64,000 nucleotides of DNA. Origin: DASPJQ01 sp035299065. GTDB taxonomy: Bacteria > Bacteroidota > Bacteroidia > Flavobacteriales_D > UBA2798. The notes below the pieces were generated by a model, which saw nothing but the letters and a program-made list of their open reading frames with translations, was not told where the DNA came from and did not search any database. The stretch spans positions 1 to 64,000 of the forward strand of contig DATGXI010000193.1 in assembly GCA_035299065.1 (NCBI GenBank), read 5' to 3'. A program made the translations under genes and the position numbers. Shown piece by piece: positions 24,220-33,863 of the stretch (its first letter is position 1; every line of letters begins with the position of its first letter).

Positions 24220-25172
24220 TAGAACTTAGACGGGTTAAATATTCTATTGCGTTTTAACCAGGGAGTTGAATTTGCGTCTTTAGACTTACTCAACTCAAGT
24301 TGTATAAATACTTCGTGAGAGCCATTGGAATAGTGGCCAATATCTGACAAGGTATAGTCGTATGAATACCCAATTTTAAAAGCACCTATGTTACCGCCAA
24401 ACAATATTGCCACGGCATCGGTATGGCGGTATGAACCTCCTAACCAAAGTAAATTTTTATAAACGCCCAAAACAGTTCCATCAACCTGCCAGGTGCCTGT
24501 TTCAATTGCCTGCACCAGGGTGGTGGTTTTGATTCCGAAATTTTCACTCACCGGAAAATTGTACCCGGCAATTAAGTAATAATTGCGCACCAATGGATTG
24601 TATAAAGGATTCTCAAAATTGTATAAATCTCTTTTTATTTGAATTAAATTAAAAGCTGAAAGTCCAACAAAAGCCCTGTCTCTATAACGATAAAACAATC
24701 CGAAATTTGCATCAGGAACCATTTGGTGGTTATAGCCACGAATTACGGCCGGATCTTCCGGTAAGTAGGTGGTAAGTTTGGTTACATCAATTAAATGTTG
24801 TGTTGCTGAAATGCTAAGACCAAATCCAAGAAGATGCTCACTTTTCTTGTCCAACTGCAGGTGATAAGATGCATTTATATTCAAACCGGTTCTGCGGCTC
24901 GGGCCTGAAACATCGTTAAAAAGCATACCGCCAAATCCCATTTTTTTGAAAATGGATGAATGTGCTGAAATTATTTGAGTGGTAGGTGCACCCGGGAAAC
25001 TGGTCCATTGCTTGCGAAAATTAAATTGAATGGGAATGTAATCCTTTGCACCGGTTGCGCCTGGGTTTACAATCATTTCATTAAACAAATACTGTGAATT
25101 CAATGCAATTTGCTGAGCCGGTGCGTAACCGGCAAATACTATTGCAATTATGGTAATGTAATTTTTACTCAT
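24219..25172 (-). CDS. PorP/SprF family outer membrane protein (type IX secretion)
   Basis: 317 residues from the ATG before MSKNYITIIAIVFAGYAPAQ; upstream in-frame ATGs at 25178 and 25217 are possible. It is a beta-barrel protein of the PorP/SprF family: NSQYLFNEMIVNPGATGAKDYIP, FRKQWTSFPGAPTTQ, GFGGMLFNDVSGPSRRTG and a C-terminal strand ending in hydrophobics. SprF-type proteins help export or surface attachment of a partner adhesin, usually the neighbouring gene product with a type B sorting domain. Here two such adhesins lie immediately upstream, the nearer one ending at 25222. Confidence 0.93.
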   Translation of the reverse strand: MSKNYITIIAIVFAGYAPAQQIALNSQYLFNEMIVNPGATGAKDYIPIQFNFRKQWTSFPGAPTTQIISAHSSIFKKMGFGGMLFNDVSGPSRRTGLNINASYHLQLDKKSEHLLGFGLSISATQHLIDVTKLTTYLPEDPAVIRGYNHQMVPDANFGLFYRYRDRAFVGLSAFNLIQIKRDLYNFENPLYNPLVRNYYLIAGYNFPVSENFGIKTTTLVQAIETGTWQVDGTVLGVYKNLLWLGGSYRHTDAVAILFGGNIGAFKIGYSYDYTLSDIGHYSNGSHEVFIQLELSKSKDANSTPWLKRNRIFNPSKF

Positions 25173-25221
25173 GTGCATGATTTTGGCATTAAAGTATTCG
25201 TGAATCTTCGATTTCATAAAC

Positions 25222-28200
25222 TTATCTTACAATCGTTATGTTTCCGGTATATGGCTGGATGTCTTTAAATTTCAAATCCAAAATATAATAATAGGTTTCA
25301 GACGGCAGAGCGTTGCCATTTACCGTTCCGTCCCAAGGTGTATACAGGCCTTTTTGGCTATGCACTAAATTCCCCCATTTATTAAATACCTGCAATTCCA
25401 TGTCAGGATACAGCTCAATGTTTTCCATAACCCAGGTGTCGTTATAGGCATCACCATTGGGAGAAAACGCGTTAACAGGGCTAATACATGGATCGGGGTT
25501 TAGCGGAACAAAAGCAGAACCCTGTCCTGTGCAACCCAATAAATCGGTTACGGTTACAGCATATAATTGAGAGGGTAATTCATCAATGAAATCGGTTGTA
25601 TCACCATTAGACCAAACGTACGTATAGCCTCCGTTTCCTCCGGCCGGCAGTACTAAAACAGTACCATCTTCCTGGTCGGCACAACTCACTTCGGTTACTT
25701 GAAATGTCATTGTAATCGGATCGGGTTCTGAAATTTCTACACTGATTGAATCTGTACAGTTTTTTGTATCAACCACTGCCAAATTATATTGACCAGCCGG
25801 AATGTTTAACAGGTCTTCTGTAGTAGAAGCAGAACTGTCAGACCAGGTTGTTGTATAAGCCGGGTTGCCTCCTGTAATGGTAACAAAAATATTTCCATCG
25901 GTACCACCAAAGCAACTTACATTTGTAAATGTATAGGTGGCTTCCAACAGGGCAGGCTGGTCAATTTGAAAAAACATTTCATAAAAGCAATTGTTGGAAT
26001 CAAGAATTTCTACCTGGTAGATATCTGCCGGGAAACCATTCAAATCTTCTGTTTGTGCTGAAAGTGCGAAAGTGGAATTAAACCAGGTGAAATCATACGG
26101 TGGTGTGCCGCCAAGCGGAGAAACATCAATACTACCATCACTTAAACCAAAACAACTAACCGGAACAATTACTTCATTTAAGGTTAATGCGTCAGGTTGA
26201 TCAACAAAAACCGAATCGGAAATCTGGCAACCGTTTAAATCAGTTACAACAAAAACATAATTTCCAGCGTTAAGGTTTGAGATCATTGGAGTGGTTGCCC
26301 CGTTTGACCATAAATACCCGTATGGTATGGTTCCCCCGGTAACTGTAAGGTCAATTGATCCATCAGTACCATCATTGCATTTTACATCAACAACTTCAAA
26401 CGAAAAATTTAAACTGTCAGTGGGTTGCGTTAAGGTAATATTTGCAGAAGCCGTACAGCCATTCAAATCAGTAACGGTTACTTCATAGAACCCGGCTACT
26501 AATAACGAAATATCTTCTGTTACCGAACCATTGTTCCAGGAATAAATATAAGGTGTTACTCCACCGGTTACAGTTTGATTTACCGAACCATTGTTTCCTC
26601 CAAAACAAAGGATGTTTACACCTGTTAAAGAGGTTTCCAAAAGAGGTGGCTGATTGATAACAAGGGTGTCTTCAAATGTACAACCATTCGCATCGGTTAC
26701 CTGGAAGTTATAGGTATCAGCCGCAAAACCATTTAAATCCTGGGTTGTTGTGCTTAATAAAAAAGTACTGTTGGCCCAGGTATAAGCATAGGGTGTTGTT
26801 CCCCCGGTTACGGTAAGGTCAATTTCACCGTTTAACTCACCAAAACAATTCACGTCTGTTATGGCATTTGTCACAAGTAAAGCCGCTGCAGGCTGACTTA
26901 TAACAACGCTATTGGAATACATACAACCGTTTAAATCAGTAATGGTGTAGGAATATGTTCCGGCAACAACATTCACAAGGTCTTCGGTTGTAAATGAAGT
27001 GGACCATAAATAAGAATAAGGCGGAGTTGCACCGGTAACGGTAAGATCGATACTACCGGTGCTTTGACCAAAACAAAGAACATTGGTAACGGCTTCAATT
27101 ACCGAAAAAGGAGTGTTGGGCTGGGTAATTTCCTGGGTTAAGGTTGCGGTGCATCCCAACGCATCAGTAACGGTAACGCTGTATACCGATGCAGGCACTG
27201 CTGTTAAATCTTCACTGGTGGAAACGGTTCCACCCAACGAATTAATCCAATTATAGCTATAGGCGGCTGTTCCTCCTGTTACAGTTAAATTGATTGAACC
27301 GTCAGAACCGCCATAGCAATTCACGTTTGTAAACGTATTGCTTAGCACCAATGCCGGTGGTTGGCTTATGACACCGCTTGCAGTTGTTGTACATCCTTTT
27401 GAGTCGGTAACAATAACCGTATAATTATCGGCCACCACATTTACCAGGTTAGGCCCTGTTTCAGAAAATAAACTTGTAGAATTTGACCATTGGTAAATGT
27501 AACCAGGTGTGCCTCCTGAAGGAGAAAAGAAAAGCGACCCGGTTGCTGCCCCGTTACAATTAACGTCAGTTGAATTTAATGTTCCGGTTAGTGCAGCAGG
27601 TTGATTTATGGTAAAACCGTTGGTTAATGTACAGCCTTTGGCATCGGTAATTAAAACCGTATACGTTCCTTGTGTAACATTGGTTAAATCCTGTGCGCTG
27701 CTGCCTGTACTCCAGCTGTAGCTGTAAGGTGATGTTCCTCCCCATACGGTTAAATCAATATCACCGGTTGCAGTGCCAAAACAATCAACATCGCTGATAA
27801 CAAATGATTGGTTTAATGCTTCAATGGGTTGGCTAATGGTGTACGATGTATTATTCGTACAAAACTTACTATCTGTAACAACTAAGGTATACGTTCCTGC
27901 AGGAGCACCTGTAAGATCTTCTGAACCCGATGTGGTTGGACCTGTCCAGCTATAAGCATAACCGGGAGTTCCACCAGTTACGGTAACATTTACCGACCCT
28001 GTTGCATTTCCAAAACAGTTGACATTTGAAATAACACCTGAAACAGCAATAGGATCAGGAGCGTCAACAACCACAGCACCTACAACAACACAACCAGTGG
28101 ACTCATCTTTCACATTTACGGTATATGTTCCCACAGCAAGACCGGTTATTGTACTTGATAATGCAGCAGTACTTACAATGGTTCCGTTAGACCATGTGTA

Positions 28201-28395
28201 TGTATAGGGACCAGTACTTGCAACCAATATGGTAACAGTTGCCTGTCCGTTTGAAAAACCGTTGCAGGACGCATCAACGCCCGAGGTTATAATGGTTGGA
28301 CATGCAGGAGGCAGCGATTCAACAATTTTATTTGAATAGACATTGGTTTGAAAAACCCAGATTAATAAAACCAAAAGACAAATCCCATTTTTCAT
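25222..28395 (-). CDS. SprB-repeat surface adhesin with gliding-motility type C-terminal domain
   Basis: 1057 residues. After a signal peptide (about 1-21) come 12 SprB-type repeats of 75-85 residues, each with C-F/N-G-x-x-x-G, a VTGGTxPYxYxWS core and TVTDxxGC. The C-terminus (about 970-1057) is a type B sorting domain: NAFSPNGDAYNDTW, LQVFNKWGNLVH, YTPWDGTVNG and ending GNITIVR. It is exported by type IX secretion and displayed or released; PorP/SprF downstream is its likely helper. It shares architecture and high similarity with the upstream gene and probably arose by duplication. Each repeat has two Cys, so disulphide stabilisation is likely. Confidence 0.93.
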   Translation of the reverse strand: MKNGICLLVLLIWVFQTNVYSNKIVESLPPACPTIITSGVDASCNGFSNGQATVTILVASTGPYTYTWSNGTIVSTAALSSTITGLAVGTYTVNVKDESTGCVVVGAVVVDAPDPIAVSGVISNVNCFGNATGSVNVTVTGGTPGYAYSWTGPTTSGSEDLTGAPAGTYTLVVTDSKFCTNNTSYTISQPIEALNQSFVISDVDCFGTATGDIDLTVWGGTSPYSYSWSTGSSAQDLTNVTQGTYTVLITDAKGCTLTNGFTINQPAALTGTLNSTDVNCNGAATGSLFFSPSGGTPGYIYQWSNSTSLFSETGPNLVNVVADNYTVIVTDSKGCTTTASGVISQPPALVLSNTFTNVNCYGGSDGSINLTVTGGTAAYSYNWINSLGGTVSTSEDLTAVPASVYSVTVTDALGCTATLTQEITQPNTPFSVIEAVTNVLCFGQSTGSIDLTVTGATPPYSYLWSTSFTTEDLVNVVAGTYSYTITDLNGCMYSNSVVISQPAAALLVTNAITDVNCFGELNGEIDLTVTGGTTPYAYTWANSTFLLSTTTQDLNGFAADTYNFQVTDANGCTFEDTLVINQPPLLETSLTGVNILCFGGNNGSVNQTVTGGVTPYIYSWNNGSVTEDISLLVAGFYEVTVTDLNGCTASANITLTQPTDSLNFSFEVVDVKCNDGTDGSIDLTVTGGTIPYGYLWSNGATTPMISNLNAGNYVFVVTDLNGCQISDSVFVDQPDALTLNEVIVPVSCFGLSDGSIDVSPLGGTPPYDFTWFNSTFALSAQTEDLNGFPADIYQVEILDSNNCFYEMFFQIDQPALLEATYTFTNVSCFGGTDGNIFVTITGGNPAYTTTWSDSSASTTEDLLNIPAGQYNLAVVDTKNCTDSISVEISEPDPITMTFQVTEVSCADQEDGTVLVLPAGGNGGYTYVWSNGDTTDFIDELPSQLYAVTVTDLLGCTGQGSAFVPLNPDPCISPVNAFSPNGDAYNDTWVMENIELYPDMELQVFNKWGNLVHSQKGLYTPWDGTVNGNALPSETYYYILDLKFKDIQPYTGNITIVR

Positions 28396-28398
28396 TTT

Positions 28399-31300
28399 CT
28401 ATCGAATGATTGTTAACGATCCTGTGTAAGTATTGTCTTCAGGATTATTAAGTTTAATAATGTAGTAATATACTTCTGATGGCAATGGATTTCCATTATG
28501 TGTTCCGTCCCAGGGAGTATACCCGTTTTCGGAAGAGAACAATTCGTTCCCCCATTTATTGAATATTTTTACTGAAGCACTTGGATACAATTCAATGTTT
28601 TCCAAAACCCAGGTATCATTATAATTATCGCCATTAGGCGTAAACGTGTTTGGTACGGTAACACATTCGGCCTGGTTAGCCAAAATTTCAAAATCAAATG
28701 TACGGGTACAAAGATTATTGTCGGTAATGGTTAAGGCATACAGGCCCGGCTGAAGTTGTGCTGCGTTTTGAGAAGTTTGTCCATTGCTCCAGGCGTATAC
28801 ATAAGGTGTGGTTCCGCCAGCAGGACTTATATTAATTCCTCCGTCAAATTGATCAACACAACTTACGGGAACAATCTCGTAGGTTAGTTGAATTTGATCA
28901 GGCTCATCAACAAAAACAGTATTGCTTACCTGACAACCCTGGCTGTCGGTTCCTGAAAAAATATAGTCACCGGTTACAAGATTAATGGCATCTTCGGTGG
29001 TTTGACCATTGCTCCAAACGGTGGTAAATGGTGGGGTTCCGCCTGAGTAAGTAACATCAATTACACCGGTACTGTCGCCATAACAACCCACGTTTGTTAC
29101 TGCATAAGCAGCCGTTTGCAAGGCCGGTTCAGTCACGGTAATGTATTGCTCATTTATACATCCATTTGCATCCTCAACCACTACATAATATACTGCAGCA
29201 CCTAAATCACTTAATGTTTCAGATGGATTATTCAATAAAATATCGTTCTGGTTCCCCCACGAAAAATAATAGGGTTGAACTCCGCCTGATATGGTGAGAA
29301 TAATTTCACCATTGGTAAATCCAAAGCAAGTTACATTGGTGATAACTGATGAAACGGCAAGGGCCGTTGGGGCGTTAAGTACCGCACCGGTGAAGGCCGT
29401 ACAGCCCTGGGCATCGGTAACGGTTAATGAATAAGCACCTGTTGCCAGGGATGAAATATCGGGTGTTGTACCACCAGTTGACCATGCATACGTATAAGGC
29501 AATGTGCCCCCGCTTACAAATGATTGAATGGAGCCGGTATTGCCACCGTTGCATTGAACGTCTACCGGGTTTAATGAGACCATGAGTGCAGCGTTTGGCT
29601 GATTAACGATATAATCAGCGTTTTGAATACATCCATTTGCGTCAGTAACAACAACCGAATAAGTACCTGAAAGTACAGCTGAAATATCTTCTGTAAGAGC
29701 ACCATTTGACCAAACAAATGAATACCCCGGAGTACCACCTGCAATGGTAATGTCAACGGCACCATCATTCAGTCCAAAACAATTTACATCGTTTACAATT
29801 CCGGATATGTTTATTGGAGCGGCAGGTTGAGTAATGCTGGTTGTTATCGTTTCCTGGCATCCGTTTGCATCGGTTACAACCACTGTATAAGCATCAGCAA
29901 CCAGCGTGGAAATATCCTGTGTAAATACATTCAGTATTAAGCTGGCGCTGTTTGACCATTGGTAGGTATAAGGAGCTGTTCCACCAGAAGGTGTTAAATC
30001 AATAGCCCCTGTATTGTTACCAAAACATAAAACATTGGTTGGTATTGTTGAGAGCGTAAGTGCTGCTGCCGGTTGGGTAATGGTTTGACTTGCTAATGCC
30101 ACACACCCTTTGGAATCAGTAACGGTAAGATCATACGTTCCCGCAATTAAACTATTCACACCTGGCGTTGTTGCACCATTGCTCCATAAATACGTATACG
30201 CTGTTGTTCCACCTGTAACAACTGATGAAACGGATCCTGTACTATCACCAAAACATAAAACATTTGTTCCCGTTAAAGCAATGTTTAGCGTGGCCGAAGG
30301 TTGAACCAATGTATAAGAGAATGTTTTAATGCATCCGTTAAAATCAGTTACAGTCAATGAATAATTGCCTGCAGGAATTCCAGTCAGGGACGATGAGGTG
30401 GCACCGGTTGACCATAAATAGGAGTATGCAGCGGTTCCGCCAGAAATAACAGGGTCAATTGACCCGGTTGACTGTCCAAAACAATTAATGTGCACTAATA
30501 ATGGAGTAGTAGAAATTTCCTGTGAAGGCTGGGTTATCAGTTGATTTGCCAAGGCAACGCAACCATTCATGTCTGTAACCGAAACTTCATAGGTTCCAGC
30601 CACAAGGTTGACTAAATCTTCGCTTACAAACGGTAACACTAAACCAGCACTTGACCATTCATAAGAATAACCTGCTGTTCCACCACTGGTAGTTAAATCA
30701 ATGGTTCCATTTGCACCACCATTACATGAAACATTGGTTCCACTGATTGATAAAGAAAGTGGCGCTGCCGGTTGAGTTACCAAATAAGACTGGTTGCTTA
30801 TACAACCATTACCATCCGTAAGGGTTAGTGTATAATTGTTAGCAGCTACACCGGTAAGGTCCTCTGTAGTTTGACCAGAGCTCCATGAATACGCGTAAGG
30901 TAATTCACCGCCAAAAACATCAACCTGTATTATACCATCAAGCGCGCCATTGCACTTTACATGGGTAATGGCGGCAGTTTGACCCAATAAATTTGGTTGT
31001 GAAATGTCAACGGCTATGGATTGAACACAGTTGTTGATATCAGTTACGGTTACAACATAAGTACCGGTATTTAAACTGCTAATGTCCTCGGTAGTTTGTC
31101 CGCTGCTCCAACTATAAGAATAAGGGGCTGTACCTCCGGTAACGGTAATGTCAATAAAGCCATCATTTGTTCCTCCATTACATTGTTTATCTTGTTTTGT
31201 ATACGCAATGTTTAATTGCTGTGCCGGTTCAAGAATTGTTGCCCCGGTAAATAATTCACACCCGTGTGCATCATATACAATTACGTTATACGGGCCGGCT

Positions 31301-33012
31301 GTTAAACCAGAAATATCCTGTGTTGTTTGCCCGCTTGTCCAGCTGTATGTATAAGGAGTGCTTAAATCATACGCGGTAGCATTTATGGTCACGTCAATGG
31401 AACCGGTATTATCACCGTTACACAAAACATTGGTTTGCGTTGCAGAAATAATTTGTGGACTTGCAACCATGGTAAATGCAGGCATGGTGTATTCATCAAA
31501 CCCTTCCAATGCCCAGGTATTGTCATACCAATCATATGAAAAATTGGTGATGGGCCATGTATAGGACCACAACGGATCAGAAAGTCCCAAATCAGCTAAA
31601 CTAATATCAATGGCAGGCGATACAACAGCCGGTATAGTAAATGCGGGGGTACAAGCTGTGTAGGTACACCAGCACCATGGACAAGACCAGGAAGGACAAG
31701 GGTATGGAATAGGTATACAAATTTCGGGAACGTATATTGCGGGTGTAATGGTAATGGCAGGAATGGTAAGGCTGAATGAAATGGCCGATAAGTTTAAAGA
31801 TAATTGTACAGAATCGTAGGTGTGGTTCCTGAAGGTGCCATCAATGCTATAGGTTGGAATAATATTTAATTCTTCAAAATAGCAGGGGAATTTATAATTA
31901 AAAGAACCTCCAACCTGCACATTAATAATGGACGATGTTCCGCTTGATGTTACAGCACCGGTTGGCCCGTATGCCGTATAGTCTACAGCAACCGGAAATT
32001 CGTACTTACCATAAACTTTAGGCGTAAAATCAAAACATTGTTTGTTGTGAAAATCAAGATTTAAAAATGCGCTGAAAAAAGACCATGAAACCGTTGCGTC
32101 TGTAACTCCCAGGGGAATGTCTTCAGATCCGTCAAGGTTGGCCAAAACCAAACCAACGGGACCGGGAATATTTCCAAGTAAATCAAAAATATTGAGTGAA
32201 ATTTGTACATAAGCCGAGTCAGGATCTTCTCCGCCTCCGCAGGCATATAAATCCGTTCCACTTACCCCATCCGTTGTATAAACATGTGGTAAATCCAAAA
32301 CACCCTCTAATCCAAATTCACCCAACGGATCGCCCGGAATCATGGATGTGCTTAATGGAAAGATTGGATACGAATAGAGGGGCGTACTGCCATTAAAACT
32401 AAAAAAAGAAATTTCACTTTCGTTAAGGGTAAGAATATTGATGTTTTGCATTCCTGTACTGAAAGAAGGAATTATTGGAAAAGTAACACAGCCAAAGGCG
32501 CACAATGTTGCTGATAAACCTGCACCCATTTCAAAATAAACATCCAGTGTTGCTTCACCGGCATTTGGATAAATGGTATTTAATTCGGTTCCGGGCTCCA
32601 ATGTATAGCTTGTTGCAACGGTTACCTGGTCACCCGGGTCATAAGTGGCATCCGTATTCATGGAGAGTTCAACATTAATCGGGTACTTAACTTCAACCTC
32701 ACCACTTGAAAATCCCTGAATTTTAAATTCAGAGCCTATTGTACCCGAAAAATTTCCATTTATTGCCGCACCAAAACTAGATCCTAAAATGGTGGTAATT
32801 GCACTGTAACCAAAACTTTCATTCCAGCTTACTTCAAATAAGGGAACCGTCATGTTCATGGTGAAAGGATCCCATGAAGGGCCCCACATGTTTTGCATTC
32901 CCGATTCAAAAGGCACACTATAATTAACAATCTGCTGGGCCTGTGTGTTAGCAGAACTTTGCCAAAATACAATCACAAAACAAAAAATCCGGGTAAAGTT
33001 TTTTATACGCAT
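28399..33012 (-). CDS. large SprB-repeat adhesin with unique N-terminal region
   Basis: 1537 residues from the ATG two bases after the preceding stop. A signal peptide ends at TQAQ. Residues ~27-515 are a unique region with many strands and a striking Cys/Trp/Pro-rich patch near 430-457 (PYPCPSWSCPWCWCTYTAC). Twelve SprB-type repeats fill about 530-1440, and the C-terminus is a type B sorting domain (NTFTPNGDNYNDTW, VKIFNKWGNELF, YTPWDGTHNG, SLTIIR). The protein is a type IX secretion substrate for the cell surface. The next gene starts four bases after its stop, so both adhesins, PorP/SprF and the OmpA protein form one operon. Confidence 0.92.
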   Translation of the reverse strand: MRIKNFTRIFCFVIVFWQSSANTQAQQIVNYSVPFESGMQNMWGPSWDPFTMNMTVPLFEVSWNESFGYSAITTILGSSFGAAINGNFSGTIGSEFKIQGFSSGEVEVKYPINVELSMNTDATYDPGDQVTVATSYTLEPGTELNTIYPNAGEATLDVYFEMGAGLSATLCAFGCVTFPIIPSFSTGMQNINILTLNESEISFFSFNGSTPLYSYPIFPLSTSMIPGDPLGEFGLEGVLDLPHVYTTDGVSGTDLYACGGGEDPDSAYVQISLNIFDLLGNIPGPVGLVLANLDGSEDIPLGVTDATVSWSFFSAFLNLDFHNKQCFDFTPKVYGKYEFPVAVDYTAYGPTGAVTSSGTSSIINVQVGGSFNYKFPCYFEELNIIPTYSIDGTFRNHTYDSVQLSLNLSAISFSLTIPAITITPAIYVPEICIPIPYPCPSWSCPWCWCTYTACTPAFTIPAVVSPAIDISLADLGLSDPLWSYTWPITNFSYDWYDNTWALEGFDEYTMPAFTMVASPQIISATQTNVLCNGDNTGSIDVTINATAYDLSTPYTYSWTSGQTTQDISGLTAGPYNVIVYDAHGCELFTGATILEPAQQLNIAYTKQDKQCNGGTNDGFIDITVTGGTAPYSYSWSSGQTTEDISSLNTGTYVVTVTDINNCVQSIAVDISQPNLLGQTAAITHVKCNGALDGIIQVDVFGGELPYAYSWSSGQTTEDLTGVAANNYTLTLTDGNGCISNQSYLVTQPAAPLSLSISGTNVSCNGGANGTIDLTTSGGTAGYSYEWSSAGLVLPFVSEDLVNLVAGTYEVSVTDMNGCVALANQLITQPSQEISTTPLLVHINCFGQSTGSIDPVISGGTAAYSYLWSTGATSSSLTGIPAGNYSLTVTDFNGCIKTFSYTLVQPSATLNIALTGTNVLCFGDSTGSVSSVVTGGTTAYTYLWSNGATTPGVNSLIAGTYDLTVTDSKGCVALASQTITQPAAALTLSTIPTNVLCFGNNTGAIDLTPSGGTAPYTYQWSNSASLILNVFTQDISTLVADAYTVVVTDANGCQETITTSITQPAAPINISGIVNDVNCFGLNDGAVDITIAGGTPGYSFVWSNGALTEDISAVLSGTYSVVVTDANGCIQNADYIVNQPNAALMVSLNPVDVQCNGGNTGSIQSFVSGGTLPYTYAWSTGGTTPDISSLATGAYSLTVTDAQGCTAFTGAVLNAPTALAVSSVITNVTCFGFTNGEIILTISGGVQPYYFSWGNQNDILLNNPSETLSDLGAAVYYVVVEDANGCINEQYITVTEPALQTAAYAVTNVGCYGDSTGVIDVTYSGGTPPFTTVWSNGQTTEDAINLVTGDYIFSGTDSQGCQVSNTVFVDEPDQIQLTYEIVPVSCVDQFDGGINISPAGGTTPYVYAWSNGQTSQNAAQLQPGLYALTITDNNLCTRTFDFEILANQAECVTVPNTFTPNGDNYNDTWVLENIELYPSASVKIFNKWGNELFSSENGYTPWDGTHNGNPLPSEVYYYIIKLNNPEDNTYTGSLTIIR

Positions 33013-33014
33013 TC

Positions 33015-33560
33015 TTATGGATTTAAAGTGATTGTTTGCGTACACTGCAAGATATTTGCATCAAGTAAAGCATCATACTGCCTGGGATAGGTAATGGCTA
33101 GCCAAAGCGTTTTATTCAAGTCACCTGCATAAACAAAATACCTTATAAATTCTTTACCGCTCAATACAAATGAAAACTTATAAATAAGACCTTTTGTTCC
33201 ACTGGCAGAAACCATGTCTTTTTTTTCGATAAAAACAAGCTGATTTTTTTGAAAAAACTCGTTTGTCATTCCTTTGTCTATGTCTATAAAACTTACGTTT
33301 TCCAGCATAGTCATAATGATAGCAGCACTTGCCTGGTAGTGAATATAGCCGTTAAATTTGTCAGCCACAACAAAACCTTCGGGAGGTGTAAGCATTTTAA
33401 GATTTGCTAACCCTTGTTTTGGCACAACAACTTTTATTGAATCCTGTTTTGAATGTTGAGAATGTAAGGTGTCGTTTTGCGCATCAACATGAATATGACA
33501 TACAACAACAAATAAAACCAAAATTATTCGTTTATTAAAAATAAACAGCTGTTTTATCAT
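33015..33560 (-). CDS. small secreted protein, first gene of the adhesin operon
   Basis: 181 residues. The N-terminus (IFNKRIILVLFVVVCHIHVDAQ) is a signal peptide. The mature part has a Gln/His/Ser/Lys-rich linker and one domain with LTPPEGFVVADKFNGYIHYQASAA, GLIYKFSFVLSGKEFIRYF and WLAITYPRQYDALLDANI. I do not recognise the family; the domain looks like a PsbP/MOG1-type alpha-beta fold, which is a guess. Its stop lies two bases before the start of the large adhesin gene, so it is translationally linked to it and may assist its secretion or assembly. Confidence 0.75.
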   Translation of the reverse strand: MIKQLFIFNKRIILVLFVVVCHIHVDAQNDTLHSQHSKQDSIKVVVPKQGLANLKMLTPPEGFVVADKFNGYIHYQASAAIIMTMLENVSFIDIDKGMTNEFFQKNQLVFIEKKDMVSASGTKGLIYKFSFVLSGKEFIRYFVYAGDLNKTLWLAITYPRQYDALLDANILQCTQTITLNP

Positions 33561-33827
33561 AAGGCGACAAAGGGAAAGTTTACGTAAAACTAAAAAATTC
33601 TTACAACAAACAGGATTTATTCTAAAGAATTTCTTCCGGGGGATTTATTTTGGTCGACAATCAACGTATAACCAACATATTAATAGGATTTAGGATGCAA
33701 TGTACTAATCCGATTCAGGAAGACACACGGTAGACACAATCACCAAGGAGTGAATGAATCAGAAACGCATTGCAACAAAGCATCGTTTTATATTAATTTT
33801 ATTTCTGACAACCTGAAATTTTATTTA

Positions 33828-33835
33828 TAAATTTG
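33828..33835 (+). promoter_or_regulatory. promoter element for the large repeat protein
   Basis: TAAATTTG matches TAnnTTTG exactly and lies 28 bases before the ATG at 33864; a CTG at 33805-33807 is at the right distance for a weak -33 box. The element overlaps a possible TTG start at 33837, which is therefore rejected. The rest of the 303-bp gap 33561-33863 between divergent genes shows no gene; a near-palindrome around TTTACGTAAA at 33579-33588 is the only other structure noted. Confidence 0.65.
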
Positions 33836-33863
33836 GTTGCATTTGAACCAAAAAAAACACTCA

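Noticed and set aside
25222..33012. Regular repeats that could be mistaken for a CRISPR array or satellite DNA
   Set aside because: The periodicity of about 230-260 bp follows protein repeats in frame; units are diverged at the DNA level and there are no identical short repeats with unique spacers.
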